A stretch of DNA of 64,000 nucleotides. It comes from Eutypa lata. Taxonomy: Eukaryota > Ascomycota > Sordariomycetes > Xylariales > Diatrypaceae. Under the pieces are notes generated by a model. The model did no database searches. It was not told where the DNA came from and saw only the letters and a program-made list of their open reading frames with translations. Positions 1 through 12,575 of this stretch are shown here, one piece after another; position 1 is the stretch's first letter; every line of letters begins with the position of its first letter. The stretch is from NCBI GenBank assembly GCA_022661535.1, contig JAKULF010000008.1:930001-994000 (forward strand). The letters are read 5' to 3'. A program made the position numbers and the translations under genes.

Positions 1-1119
1 TAGGGGATTCAACTAAGTCGTTTGTTTATTCAGACTGTGCCCACAAGTTAGATCGCCGTGTTATACTGTGGGATAGGCCTTACTACTTTCTGCTGTGATG
101 CCATCGGTTTAGGCTTTGTATTGCTAGATGGAGTTGTTTTCCTGACTCGATAGTTAACTTGAAAAGCGCTACTCATATATATGCAAGCTAAATTAGCATC
201 ATCTAGGAATTGACTAGCTCTGGACACTCTTTCCGGGGAAGAGAGGATTTAGGAAGAGTGACGATTATCAATTGTAATTGCCATTGTCATTAAGGCTGGT
301 GGTACTAGCATGAAATCCTATGAGATGGGGGACGAAAAGAGAGGTGCCGGGGGTAGAAAATATGAAATTCCGTGCATGGTGTACATAAGGAATGAAATGA
401 AGGGCTGGTCAGTGAGCTACGCACTTATATATCCACCTACGTTACTAGGGAGAAGTAAATGAAGTCAAGTTACCTGCTTGCTACGGTATGGACTTAGAGG
501 GGTGCCATTGTGGGGATATCGACGGTAAGGTCCCGAAATATAGGGGTAGGAGGAAAGGGAAAGAATGGACAGCAATAGTAAATAGTGAATAGACATCGTT
601 GTTCCACTCAGGGTCTACCATCTCTTTAATAACTATCTATATAGTAGCTGTCTTCTTAGAAACGGGCCAGAATTCTGGCACAGTTCCTCTGTAGCATGTC
701 AGATGGCTTGATTGAGGAGAGCACCAGTGGTGAATACTTAAAGGCACTTCTTAGTCTCCGTTGCTATATTTCGCAAGAGCATTTCTATATATCCCGGAAT
801 ATATTGAACATCGGTATTGCATTCATATATCTCATCCCTGGTACTGAAAACGTCTTTTTATTTTCATATTTTTTTGGGGTCAGATTCTGCAGTGCAATTA
901 TGGTGTACTACTATGTATGGTATCTGTGGTGTCCGGTCTGGTGTGGTTGTTCTATGCAGGAATCTATGTTGCAAGTGGTTGTATAATGCCCATTTGCATT
1001 CAATATGAAGCCCTGAAGCCTAAGGGCATCTATAGCAACCATCACTTAGGCCACGATATATTTATCCAGTGTGCTAAATTTTTATTTTGTATTTATCATT
1101 ATCATAGTCCTTGGGCGCC
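1..1119. other. Spacer with no recognisable gene
   Basis: About 1.1 kb at the left edge. Reading frames here are short, have no family resemblance and show no splice-joined extension. The longest one runs into the antisense of the HET gene and is its shadow. I see no RNA gene or clear repeat. Confidence 0.6.
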
Positions 1120-3785
1120 CTACACAAGAGCGAAAGTCTCCAGAGCAATCCCTCGCGCCTCTAGAGCCTCGGGAAAGAGTCTTGGGTCGGAGGAGATGAT
1201 CTCTCCGGTGTCCCTGTTCCGGAATTTGCTGCAAAACTTCGGATCGTCGCGTGTCCGCTCAAACTGGACCGGTTCCCATTGCGGTGGTAAGGGGATATCG
1301 AGAAGGCGAGGGTCCTTTCTTGTTCTTTGCCCTGTTTTACTGTTCGAGTAAACTGGGATGACGCCATATGGTTCTTTCTTGTGCAGGACTTTCCAGTCCC
1401 ATGACAGCCGGCCTAATATAGCCTCGCCATTCATGTACCCGTGCAAGTAGCAACCCCCAACAACTTGGTATTTCCCGTCACCCCGTGGCCTTAATATCAT
1501 GGGCACCTCGCAGCCTAGAATGATAGAGATTTGATCACCTGGGGGCGGCTCATGTGTTACTTTCGCTTATAAGAAGAAATGAAATAGTGTTTGTTCGGGA
1601 GTCGGGTTTAACTTACCTGGTTTTACCTCACAGAGCGATTTTCCGAGAAGCCCTTCTGTTGTATGAAATACGTATGAATTATTAGCATGAGTATGGATAT
1701 CCCAAGCGTAGTTAGATGACCTTAGTTTCTCTGATTTGGACCCGGCGGAATTAGAATGTCCAATGATCTCCTCCCTCCAATCGGAGAGCATCGGCCTCAG
1801 GGTTTTAAGAGAGATGGAGTAATCTCCTAGCTTGGCGTCTGTGAGAGTGTGAACGTGAGCGTCCAGGAGCGGTTCACCCGTGGGCTGATACTGCTTTTCC
1901 AACTCCTGAAGACCCATATTTTGCAACATTTCAATCATCTCAGCGGGTTCCTGCAATCTGAGCTGCTCGACGGTTGCGACGTCTGCAAAGGGGACCCCTA
2001 TTACCTCTAATGTTTCAGGGTGGTTGTAGGTAGCTCTGGACGCACTTTCTCCACTTGCACAGAAAGCCCTATTCACGTATCCAGGTGATTTCCTCGCCCG
2101 TTTCCAGTCTGGGATCCAGCTTGGCCCGTCATCATTTCTAGATAGTCTAGGATATGGTAGGAAGATGAGACGTTGTGTGTGTGTTAAGAATGCTAAGATG
2201 AGATCTCTGAAAACATCTGAGTTGTCCTTCGTGTAATCAACATCGATAGATTGTGCGAGAGAAGGGGGCATTAGACTGATGAGGCCGTAGATTTTGTCTC
2301 TCGGATCCCTGCATTCTCGGAGCCACTGCGTATATAACAACCTTTCGAGTGGAGTTCTTAAGTATGGTCGGCAGAGCTGGTATGCCTTCATTATTTTAGA
2401 TTGTACGTCATAGGGGATCCCGCCGGTCTTTTTACACAACGTCAATATCGTACAACGAAAGGACAACCACGAGATGTCAACTCCGCCACACTTTATAATC
2501 GACTTGTTATTTCCGAGCTGGATCTCCTGTACAACCCAGAGCCTCGTAAACCAAGGTCGTCCGCATAGATTTGTAATAGCAATTAAAGCTTCCTCGTTCA
2601 ATGGAACAGGTTCGTTGTGATACCCTGCTACAGGTCAAGATCATTGCTCATGTCTAAACCGCTTATATTCTATGCAGTGGCTCTTGTCTGAATTGGATTT
2701 CGTAAAGTCCAGAATGGGTTGATTGAAAGTAGCCTTACACTGTTTACGAGTCAGTACTAGGGAAAATATAAGGTATACTAGGTACTGCACACTTTGTCCT
2801 CAGTACAATCAGGTTGTTGACAGACACGGCCGTCCACAGTGCGTACTATTTGCCCACCGAGATGATCCACTGCAGAGATCAAGGTTAATAAACAGCGAGC
2901 TTTTCAGTCCCCATGGCGCATTTTAACATCCTCGCAAACGTTAAAAAAATAATCGGCAGTAGAAGAGCAAAAATGGTCAAGCCGCATTTGAGGAATATAG
3001 AAAAGGACAAAAAAAAAAAACTGCCACTTACATGATAACATGGCTAACCTGCTGTTTTCCGACCCTGGTCCAAGCCAAGCTACTACTCGGCTCGCCGATT
3101 TGAAGATGTCTGCCATGCGAGGAACCTGCTTGTTGCGCTCCGGTTTGTTTTCTTGGTCAACACATATGGCATCTATCCACATAACTCTCGGTCGGTCGAT
3201 GAGACGAAGATACCTAATAGCTTCTGCTAAATTCTTTCTGATGCGCAAGCCAACCTGATTGTTAGTCTGTGGTAGGAATCCGTCCTGTGGTTGTTGTCCA
3301 ATTACAGGGACCGAATGCAGTGGCGGAGTGTAATTCTCGACTATAGCCGTCGCTGAACACGAACTGGAACCCCAGACATAAGACAGTGCCTCATAGTCTG
3401 GTGGTCCATGACCTAATATCCCATTATCATCATCAGTCGGCACAGAAGTAGTAGCGTTGGTGTCCCGGAAGTTGGGATCTGGGTGAATCCACCGGGTGTT
3501 CTTGCTGTGGCGGTTCCGGTATATTACGCGGCCATCGACTGTCTCATAAGCCCTCCAACCTCGGGGAAGCGCATCTCGGATCCCACGTAGTAAAAGGCGG
3601 CGGCCCTGGCTATTGGCCCCAGCAGCTGACGCTGGAGGTAACCGCGCGTGGACGATGGCGATTCGGATTGGATCATCGAACTGGCCTGGGAGAATGTGGA
3701 CTAAGCGAATCTCTTCGCCATCCAAGGGCGAGTACTGGTACTGTTTCATCGTCGATGGGGTGTTCGTAGGTGGCGATCCTGACAT
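1120..3785 (-). CDS. HET-domain protein with N-terminal WW domain and degenerate C-terminal WW-like motifs
   Basis: Four exons fit: 3785-3032, 2869-2786, 2624-1617 and 1538-1120, giving 754 residues. The first two introns are about 160 nt; the third (1616-1539, 78 nt) is clear. The HET (heterokaryon incompatibility) signature starts at about residue 131 (YEALSYVWGS), continues with VMWIDAICVDQ and RVVAWLGP, and ends in exon 3 with PWFTRLWVVQEI. HET proteins act in vegetative incompatibility and allorecognition cell death in filamentous ascomycetes. Residues 73-104 form a WW domain (LPRGW ... Y.N ... TRW..P) before the HET core. The tail carries WW-like pieces at about 658-678 and 700-736 (LPPQWE ... 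DPRL) in which the second Trp is lost. Start: Met at 3785; an in-frame Met 12 codons later (3749) is equally possible. The second intron's acceptor (2625 or 2628) is uncertain. The partner or allele system cannot be inferred. Confidence 0.85.
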
Positions 3786-5224
3786 TATCGTCGTGATGGT
3801 AGTATGAGCTACTAAGGACCTAGTGTATTTTTTTGTTAACCAAGATGAAAGACAGAGCTAGATAGCATCTATTTTTGATCAAGATGTTGATGTAGGGGCC
3901 CTAGTTAGGGCTGCTAGGTAAGGTTACTCAGGTGGGAAGTTGATGGAAATGGGCGACATCCAAGGTTGGATATTTATTATGCTCATTATTAGTAGTTCTA
4001 ATAAGGCTGGCCTGTTAGGCAGATTTGCTTCATGGGTGAGTGCGAGCGAGGAGATCAGCTGAATGCTGCACAAAGGCTGCAGGACATTTTCGTGGCGACC
4101 AATCCCGTTATAGCCCGCCCACTCCTTCAATGGCAGTTCATGCTACATCAATGACCCTAGATTCTGCATACGCCGATTGAGGTATATCGATATCGCCCTC
4201 TAACTGCATATGAATTTCCTGTCAGTTTGTTTCCATGTCAGCAAAATCAGCTGGTACTTGGTGCATATGGCAGTCAAGAACGCATTATATGCCCGACCAG
4301 GGGTTTCTCCTGTGGTTGAATGGAGACTTTACTCCTCCATTCGCGATACTCGGTACCCCAGCGAATCCAATCTAGGTAGTCAAGCTCACTCCATTCTTCG
4401 GTGCCGGACAATCTCTGTAGGGAAGCAGTTCCTAGAAAGCAAGCTCAGGAGTACTCAATTAAGCAACTGTATCACACTGAAGAACCAAAATACTTATGAA
4501 GTTATTTATGTAAGTTTCTTCAAAATATAGAGAGAAACAGTACTCGACGACACGTATGCCTTCGGGCTAGACTTGTGTGATATAGTGTTCAACTATGTAT
4601 ACGGAGGACGGCATGTTGAGAAGCGACGAAGTGGCAGGCCGCGTTCAAGAGTTCCGTTCTTTGACGCCTACCGGCGTTAAATATACCTACCTGCCTAGGC
4701 AGGTAGGTATTTTATGGTTGGGACCCCTAACAGGTAGGCAGACGAATAGGGGCTACTATAGTCACTACGATGCACGTAAGTGGTACAGAAAACTAACATC
4801 GATCGCATTGTCAATCAAAAACCCTATGGAAAGAAAGTCCGAATATCCTGTTTGCTGGCACGAGGGCCATTTCACTAAAAAAAACCAACTGACGCCTGGG
4901 GCCTCTAATTTGCCCGGGCTCTTGGGGCGCCAGGAAATGCTCATTCCGCAGATTCCTTTCTCTGGAAATCCACCACTATACTCCAGGTCCGACCGTATGT
5001 GCAAGAATCCCCTCTTTATGTCCATGTTGTGAATATCCGGATGGAGAGACCGACTAAATATTACATCTCTTTGCGTAACTCCATTTTCGTCATGTTAGTG
5101 ATGAGGCGAGGATCTCTGTCGAGTCGTAAATCATTCCCAGTTCCGAAGCCGCCTAACCCCCGATCATAATGGCACATTTTGGCCCCGTCACCACCTATTT
5201 TCTTGATATAAAACAAAAAGAAAG
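3786..5224. other. Spacer with no supported gene
   Basis: About 1.4 kb between the start of the HET gene and the end of the AP-1 gene. A 145-codon plus-strand frame (4595-5032) has no family resemblance and spans a palindrome, so I do not call it. The region holds a perfect 28-bp palindrome (4683-4710), listed separately. Confidence 0.6.
4683..4710. repeat. Perfect 28-bp palindrome of TACCTACC/GGTAGGTA type
   Basis: The two 14-base arms are exact reverse complements with no spacer, centred between 4696 and 4697 (CCTAGG core). Each arm is built from the TACCTACCTG motif that recurs singly across spacers of this window, for example near 8162, 21296, 24451, 34358 and 60480. Function unknown; it could form a cruciform, or result from inverted duplication of the dispersed motif. 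Confidence 0.9.
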
Positions 5225-7166
5225 TTACGAGGAGTTAGGGCACTGGCCAGCATCCGCTCCAAGGTATCTCGTCATGATGGCCTTGAAGTCGTGTTCATCA
5301 ACAACGGCGCCCGTACCTCCACACTTGGCTTTCTTCTGGAGGTCTGAGCAGAGACCATCGAGGTCAATCTCTCCATTGTGGACCTTCGGACATGTTTGCA
5401 ATTTCTCCCTATAGAATGTGTCAGCATTGGAACAGCATATATTAACTGCTGGACGGCGTCATACCATATGTTGTTGCAAGTTAGTAGCTTGCTATTGATA
5501 GTTGCAACGGGGGTATCATCTTGTTCCTTTTGGGCGTCAATCTCGTCACATATGTTCTTCTTGCCCGATTTTGGACTAGGAGCGGCATTGAATGGCGTAG
5601 TGAAATCAACGTCGAAAGCATCATTGAAGAAACTGTCGTCGAAAGTGGTATTCGCCAATACGTTGTTTTGCGGCTCACGATAATCCCCGAAAAGCTGGGG
5701 GTCAAATTGACCTCCGTTCTGTTGGGACAGCCAGTCAAGATTACCGAAATCAATATTTCCAAAGGTGCTACCGAAGCCTGCTAGCCACGTTAGAACTGTA
5801 ATTTTACCTCGCGGATATATCACAGATGATAACTTACCAGTAGGGTGGTCACTAGTAACGGCTGGTTGTTCTTCACCAATTGTAGTCAGTGTATCCATAG
5901 GCTTAAAGCCGACAGGAGACTGTGTGAATGGTTCTGGTGAAGTGCCACACGACGAGCTGGGTCCCATATTGGAATTTGAAGAGGAACAAGGGGAGGCCCC
6001 GGCGGCACCGTTCACACTGAAGGTAGCTGAATCAAGACTGGTTCTCGATGCAGTACCACCATGCGTGCTCTCATAAGGAGACACGTTGCTGAAGTTGGTT
6101 GAGGCTTTAGCGGAAGCTTCTTTACGTTGAACATCCGAAGACTCTCCACCCTTTGTTGAGCTGGGAGTGGTCTTATCTCCTGATTTCTCTCGAGGGCTAT
6201 TCTGGCTATTGCTGTTCGTACCCGGGGGAGAAGGATAAGTCGTAGATCGCTTCGCATTCGCGTTATTGTTCCCACCGTTCTGAGGTGTAGGAAGGGAACC
6301 GAACTTGGGAAACTCGAACTGGAAGTTGACATCGCTTAGGTTCTGAAGGGCGCCAAAACCAAGGGGTTGGTTTCGTGAGCCGGTCGAGGCCATACGAGGT
6401 ACGTTGCCTAAGAGCGACACTCTTTTCTTGTATTCGTTCAGTTCAACTTGCAACTTTTCAATTTGAGACTTCAATTGGCTATTCTCATTGTGGGTGGCGT
6501 CGGATGCCTTCTCGAGTTCCTCCACTTTGGTCTCGAGGTCTTTGAGATGCCTTTCCTTACGCTCTCGGAAGGCACGTTGAGCAGCACGGTTCTGGGCTTT
6601 CCTCTTCTGTCCCCAAATCATTAGAAGCTGTATATATTGCGGTATGTCAGGTGCACATTACTTACCGAACTAGGCTCATTTGTGAGTGGCTTACGACCCG
6701 GCTTCTTTGGAATCTTTCCTTCGCCCTCTCGTCGTTTACCTCCCCCCTCGTCAAATTCGTCGTCATCATCTTCATCAGGATGCCCCCTTTTATCCGAATT
6801 TTCATTCTCTGGAGAAGAAGACTTCGAGTCATCCTTCGACGACTCGGAACCTGAACGGGGTAGATCTCCAATCATTTTCGCATTTCCGTCGGCATTAAAG
6901 TCAAAGTCGAAGCTACCGTCGGGACCAAAATCATAGTCATAGTCCACAAATGGACTTTCCTGGAGACTCTCGGCGAGATCGAGGCCTGAGTTGTTCTGGT
7001 TTTGAACGGGTGAGGTTGTCAGAGATTGGGGCGACAAAGAAGATGCTTCCTCTGGTGACTTGTTGGTAGCGGGCTGATTTGAGGAGAGAGCACGAAATAG
7101 CAGGTTTTGTTGCTGCGGTGTGAGGATGAATTGGGGTAATGTATGGCCTCCAGTCGAAGAAGCCAT
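5225..7166 (-). CDS. yap1/napA-like: AP-1-like bZIP transcription factor (Yap1/NapA type)
   Basis: Four exons: 7166-6666, 6606-5838, 5777-5465 and 5408-5225; 588 residues. The basic region begins at residue 168 (KRKAQNRAAQRAFRERKERH), as in Pap1/Yap1 factors that bind TTACTAA-type sites, and is followed by a leucine-zipper coiled coil to about 226. A central cysteine pair (about 374 and 387, SPCSSS ... SSSCGT) lies where the n-CRD is expected. The C-terminal c-CRD has CNNIW, TCPKV, LCSDLQKKAKC and a last Cys near 584. In characterised homologues oxidation of these cysteines masks a nuclear export signal, so the factor accumulates in the nucleus and switches on antioxidant genes. The acidic, Ser-rich N-terminus probably activates. 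Intron 2 (5837-5778) is 60 nt, in frame and stop-free. The identity is secure; the exact symbol depends on the species. Confidence 0.95.
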
Positions 7167-10152
7167 GACGATGATAGGCTTAGATAACAGCTAAGACAAT
7201 GAAGGCGGCAAACAAACAATTAGATCAGTGCAACAAAAAATGAAGGTATGATGCAGACAACCCTCTCAGCAACTTCCGTGGTCTCGGTGATGCTGAGAGC
7301 CGAGAGAGTTGTCAAAGACGATGGTGAAGGCGGGGAAAGTGTATTGTGAATGACCCCGTTGAACAGGAATGTGCAACAAACTATCGTCTAAGGATAAAAC
7401 GGAGCGTGTTCTCTTCCGCACTTCAATGACCAGCTAACTCTTTTGTTTGAGCCCAGGCGCTAGGGCTTTGATGAACGTAGAAGAATGTAAAAGCTATGGT
7501 GGGTATGGGGAGAGAAAGATTGAACAAATCCCGTTTGGTGGTAAAAGCTGGAGTGGAAGATATGTCTCAGTAGGTACGATCTAACGGGGGTAAAGCTACC
7601 GAATGTATGTAGACAGGTAGAATAGAAAAACTTCGGATTGTAGCGCGGCCTTTCTGCGTGGATCTGCAGTGGGAGTTACTCTAAGCTACAGATAGATAGT
7701 ACGCACTCTCCGAAGAACGGTCAATGGTGAGGTTTGAAAGTAGGGACTAGACAGCGTGGCGAAAAAAAGAAAGAGACGCCCTTGTGTCCTTCTTTGGGGT
7801 TGGAGTATGCTATAATTTAGTTCTGTATAGTAGAAGCAATCGATAGGAAATTCAAAGCCCTGCAGGAGAAGGCGATGAATGATGACGGAATGTTTCTGGA
7901 TGCCTTGATCTTAGGGCAAACAATCCTAAATCCTCGAAAGCGGGTTTGCTTTTTTGCTTGCTGGCTGGCTGGTTGGCAGGAAAGAAGTCAAGAGAGGGGT
8001 GCAGAAATCCCAGGCGTGAAAAGGTCAAGGCAACTTTCCGATTTGTAAGCTCCGGGTGTCAAGGTGAGAGCCCCGACCACCAGACAATTTGAGCAGGAAA
8101 AAAGGTACTTTAGAGAGCCCGCCCCGACTCGGGGGATTCGGACATAGCGGATTAATTGATGTTACCACCTACCTCTACTTTATGTATTATAGGAAGGATT
8201 GGTTGGTTGGCTTGCTGAGCTAGTATCTAAGTACTGGAGTACAATACATCATGTAACTATTTCCGTCTGGTCTGGACCGCATGTGGCCACACGACAAGTA
8301 GATAACTTTGAAGTTAGTCGGTTGCCTACATATATGTATGCCTACATCCCTCCTATTATTATACCGATACCTAGCTCTATAAGTAGTTATACTTCTCAAC
8401 TTTCGTATGTAGTCACTTGATCAACGTAATTAATGTAAAATATCTACCTAATCATCATAGTGTTAGTACTACTTTGTAGTCTTTGCCGATCTATCAGAAC
8501 TTTGTAGATATGCGTAGTGGCATCTGCCTGACTCGATTCTTTTATAGTAGTTCTCGTCCATACGTACATACATATCTAGGTATTCCTTGTAGGTGGCGGG
8601 CGTCTCACATACCGACAGGGCTGACCGGTGACTGAATGCTAACTGCAAGTAAGATATTGTAACATACTGTACGAAGTATATAAGTATGCTTGAAACCGAG
8701 CTGGTACGCTCACCCCATCCTATCTACTACATATGAACCAATCTGATACTCCTGACAAGCAAAGTATCACGCCCTTCTGGGAACATGAACTCTAACAGGG
8801 ATCTAGATTCGTTTCCCAATTCTGCTCATGAGCAACCTGCCAAGCTAGACTACAATGAGCTGAATCATGGGTCTGACATGCGATGTGTCCAGATGTGGTG
8901 TGAGCTTTTTCAATCGTTGCGTATTTCATACAGCCTGATGGATTCTACTGAGCCTACCTATGTACATACCTAAGCATAGTATTCTCATCCTGAAAGCAGG
9001 TCCCTAAAATAAAACGATCACACTGAAAGTACAAGGCCCGGCATGACTCTTCAAAGTGGGGGTTGGAGGGGCTTCGTAACTGTTGAAGGGTGGTTGTCTA
9101 GCGTATTTCAGGATAAGTGCTTATGGCTTTCAACAACGTGCAGCCCGATCATTTATAAAACATCCACATGCTATAACTTGTAAGGCAGGTATTTTTCCTG
9201 GCCGGGGGAAAAAAAGAAATTTGTATAAAAGGAATGTATTCCTAGTTAGATATTCACTGCATGTATAAAGCTTTTAAGTCCATGAACCGGCCTGTCTGTA
9301 ACCAATGTTCTGCGGGGTGTGATAAGAGCTACCAATGTAGGTACGAGCGTAGGTACCTATTGATCGTCTCTTGCTGGAATAAAGAGACCTGCACGACCTT
9401 ACTAAGGACAGTCAGTGGACTTGCATTGCAGGCGTACCTATAAGGGTCGTTTCTTGAAATGTGATGGGTGGACAAAACGTCTTAGGTACATGATGCATAT
9501 AGTTTTGCTCATATCGTGCGGGCTGGCGGCTTATTCCGCTCTCCTTCCTCCGACTGCCGTGCCTAGGGTTTTGCTAGGTCGGGGAGTTCATTTAAATTCC
9601 GCGTTGCCTATAACTACCTAGCCAGAGATGATTTGATGGAATGAATTAAATAAACAAATTCTTGCATCTTAGATGGTAAACTCCCGCTTCAAGGTTAACA
9701 AAGAATGCAGGTTTAGGTTACTTGGCAACATGGTGCTTCTTTTATTACTGGCAGACTGGTAGCGGCACTCCCGATCGCCGGATTCCGGCATTTGGGTTAG
9801 TTGGGTCTGTCCATGTCCTTCATGCCCAAGTGTATGGCACCATGCGCACCTGCTACCACCTGTTGCGCATAACTAAGGGAAAACCTTAGCTACGAAGTAC
9901 TCCGCACTTTCAGAAACGCTAACAAGGGCAGTCCGTCCGGGCGTTTGACTCCTGAACCTGTGATAGGTCTCCACGCTACGTCAGTGGGCAGATCGGACCG
10001 CCACTCTTCTTATCAGCCTCATTTGGAACTATCAACTTACTACTACTCCAATCAATAAACGGGCTCGTCCAGCACGTTTTGGAGATACCTACTGTTATTT
10101 TAGAACCGGACTTAATTATTTAACCTCTGGAGATTCGTGCGTTAACGAAACA
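7167..10152. other. Long spacer: AP-1 gene leader/promoter and BSD gene promoter
   Basis: About 3 kb between two divergent genes. The first 600-700 bases next to the AP-1 start probably include its leader and promoter. The rest (about 8.1-10.1 kb) is AT-rich with scattered TACCTAC-type motifs and a TACGAAGTAC motif at 9891. Frames are all under about 75 codons and none resembles a known family. Confidence 0.6.
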
Positions 10153-11579
10153 ATGGATCTCGCATACGACAACATTGTCAAGGAGTCTCTTCCTAAGGAT
10201 GACGAGCCGTCGTCGTCGTCATCCGAGAAGAAGCCCGAGCCACAAGCAACGTTGAACGATGATATTCAGGAGGCTTACCGTGCGTTTTCCAGTAGCCCCT
10301 GGGGCACCTGGCTCGGTGGGCAAGTTGGCAAGGTGGTGAAGCAGGTAAGCGAACGACATCCTAACGCGGGGGTTCTCCTTTGGTGATTAACACGACCCTT
10401 CTCTATATAGGGCGGAGAGGTATACAGAGAAGCGCAACAAGAGGTTACATCGCTCGGTGTCGATGCTTCTAGAGGACTCGCCAGACTCCGTGCTAGAGCC
10501 ATCTCGTTAACTACGGCCGTACCTCCCGCCGAACAAAGCGAGCAACAGCAATCCGCCGATAAAGACAAAGACAAGGAGTCCGAGACGACGCCCACCGCAA
10601 CTAAGGATGGAAAGATGGAGGAGGGGATGAAGCAATCTGAAACGTATCTCTCAAAATTACGGGCTGAAGCTGCCAAGAGACTGAAGGATATCCAGCGGGC
10701 CGAAGATGCTGCCGACGAGGCCCTTCTGAGTTTCGGCAAGAACTTCAGAGACTTCCTCCAGGATGCCATCGTCTTCAAGCCCGGAACGTCGGAGGATTCC
10801 CAGGGGACTTCTCACCGCTTCGAGAGCAAGGACGAGTCCGGCAAGCGCGTGATCCACACGTCGAGGTACGATGCACAGCTTCACGTTATCCACACGAGCG
10901 AGAAGAGCTTCACCGAGGACCCTGCCAGCGAAGAGTTTGCTGCGTGGGTGAAGGACTTCGACGCCGAGAGCAAGACGGAGAGTATCAGCAGCGACCTGGC
11001 TAAGTACCCGGAGCTACGAACGAACATGGAGAAGCTGGTTCCCGACAGAGTCCCCTACGCCGACTTCTGGAAGCGGTACTATTTCCTCAGACACAGCATT
11101 GAGACAGCCGAGGCGCGCCGACGGGATCTTTTGAAAGGTTTGCATGCATATTTCTCTATATGAGGAGTCTACTAGTTCTAGCTGCTAACTAACTTATTTT
11201 CTCCTTTCTTTTAGCCGCATCTGCAGAGGAAGAGATCGGATGGGGCGAGGAATCCGATGACGAGACAGCACCAGCTAAATCAGGAGACAAGGACAAGTCA
11301 GTGAGGCCTCGATCCTCGGCTTCTTCCACGACCATCCAGCCACCTGCAGCTGCCGCTTCCGACAAGTCCCGCGTGAAGTCCTCCGAGCCTCGCAAATCCA
11401 ACGATGAGAAGTCGCAGGCGGATAGTGACACCAGCTACGATCTTGTTGGGGCGGCTTCGGGCAACCCGAGCCAAGCGCCTAGTAGTCCCAAGGAGTCTCG
11501 CAAGGCGGATGACAGTGAAGAGGACGACGACAGCAGCGATGATGACGAGGAAGACAGTGATGATGAGGAATGGGAGTAA
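10153..11579 (+). CDS. BSD domain-containing protein
   Basis: Three exons: 10153-10344, 10411-11137 and 11215-11579; 427 residues. Introns are 66 and 77 nt; the second has a GCTAAC branch-like site. The N-terminal segment (AFSSSPWGTWLGGQVGKVVKQGGE) and a mid-protein coiled stretch are typical of fungal BSD proteins. The BSD domain lies at about residues 225-310 and includes EEFAAWVKDFD, PELRTNMEKLVPDRVPYADFWKRYYF; the paired Trp/Phe residues of the family are present. BSD domains occur in TFIIH p62 and in synapse-associated or DOS2-like proteins; this architecture is DOS2-like rather than TFIIH. The tail is Ser/Asp/Glu-rich and ends in a run of acidic residues followed by Trp-Glu. It converges on the Tsr2 gene with 271 bp between stops. 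The exact cellular role is not known from sequence. Confidence 0.88.
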
Positions 11580-11850
11580 AGCCCTGATCGTTGTAGCTTG
11601 ATACTTATGTCATGTTATTGTCGGCATGGACTGACTAGCTTTGCTTTTTGCGGTTTGTGGTAGGCGTCTGGCTGGCTTATTTATTGGGTTGACCGAAAGC
11701 ACTTGGTTCCGTCGCGTCTTTGTATATTCCCTTTCCAGCAGAATTCATAATATTGGGATGCTGTCCTCTGCTCGCGCAATCGGCTCGATTGACTTCACCT
11801 CACCTCACATATTTGGCTTTTCTTTATTTAAAAAGGTTATGTATGTGTGC

Positions 11851-12575
11851 TCATCTCTTTTTCTTCGTGACCTTGGTGAAACCTTCCTCGTCTACCTCGG
11901 GCGGTGGTTTCTCCTTTGGAGTAGGAACCAGTGCCGGCGCTTCGTCCATCTCTACATCCCCACCCTCCTCGTCATTATCGTCGTCGCTGCTCTCCCAATC
12001 GGTGTCCTGATCGGCATCCGGCGCCTGCACCGCGGCGACCTTCTTGCCCCGACCGGCTTCCCACCGCCGCTGTAGGTCGTTGACCTCGGTGAAGTCGCCC
12101 TTGGCGCACTGGGCACGCACGCGCATGATGGTCTCGGCGCTCTCGAACCCGGAATCGTCGTCGACGTTGACCTCGAACTCATCTACCATGACCTGCAGCA
12201 GGGTCGTCTCGATATCCTCGATTTCGGGTTCTTCTAATAGTGGTGGTGGTGGTGCTGCTGTTGAGGTTTTGCTCTGCGGCTGCGGCTGTTGGGGTTTCGC
12301 TAAGTCTACGAACGAGGGGAACATTTCCACGATGGCCCCCCCGAACCAGTCCCGCTTGTCGGCAGATGAGGGCCCGCCCCAGTTGTTCTGCACCGCCAGC
12401 GTCAGATCCTGCCATAGGTGCAGCGTCAAGGCGACGCCTTGCTCGAACTTGGATTGCCGCGTCTCTGTAGTTGCGAATTAATTAAATGTCTTGATGATCT
12501 CCTCTTAATAAGATAACAATCGCGGGAGTTTGTAGACATACCTGGAGACGGTTCTGCTTGGGAAGACGAGGCCAT
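11851..12575 (-). CDS. TSR2: Pre-rRNA-processing protein Tsr2
   Basis: Two exons: 12575-12542 (11 codons plus one base) and 12464-11851, with a 77-nt intron; 215 residues. The conserved Tsr2 core is FEQGVALTLHLWQDLTLAVQNNWGG, then WFGGAIVEMF and, after a Pro/Gln-rich linker, a segment ending in VDEFEVNVDD. Tsr2 is the chaperone that escorts Rps26 (eS26) to 90S/40S pre-ribosomes in the nucleus. The C-terminus is acidic (DWESSDDDNDEE), as expected for a factor shielding a basic ribosomal protein, and finishes with the typical EGFTKVTKKKR. The short first exon is easily missed, but the phase fits and the joined protein restores the canonical N-terminus. Confidence 0.93.

Noticed and set aside
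917..1351. 144-codon plus-strand frame at the left edge
   Set aside because: Its second half is the antisense of the last HET exon; the first half is AT-rich spacer.
4595..5032. 145-codon plus-strand frame
   Set aside because: Spans the 28-bp palindrome, has an equal-quality frame on the other strand, and no similarity to known proteins.
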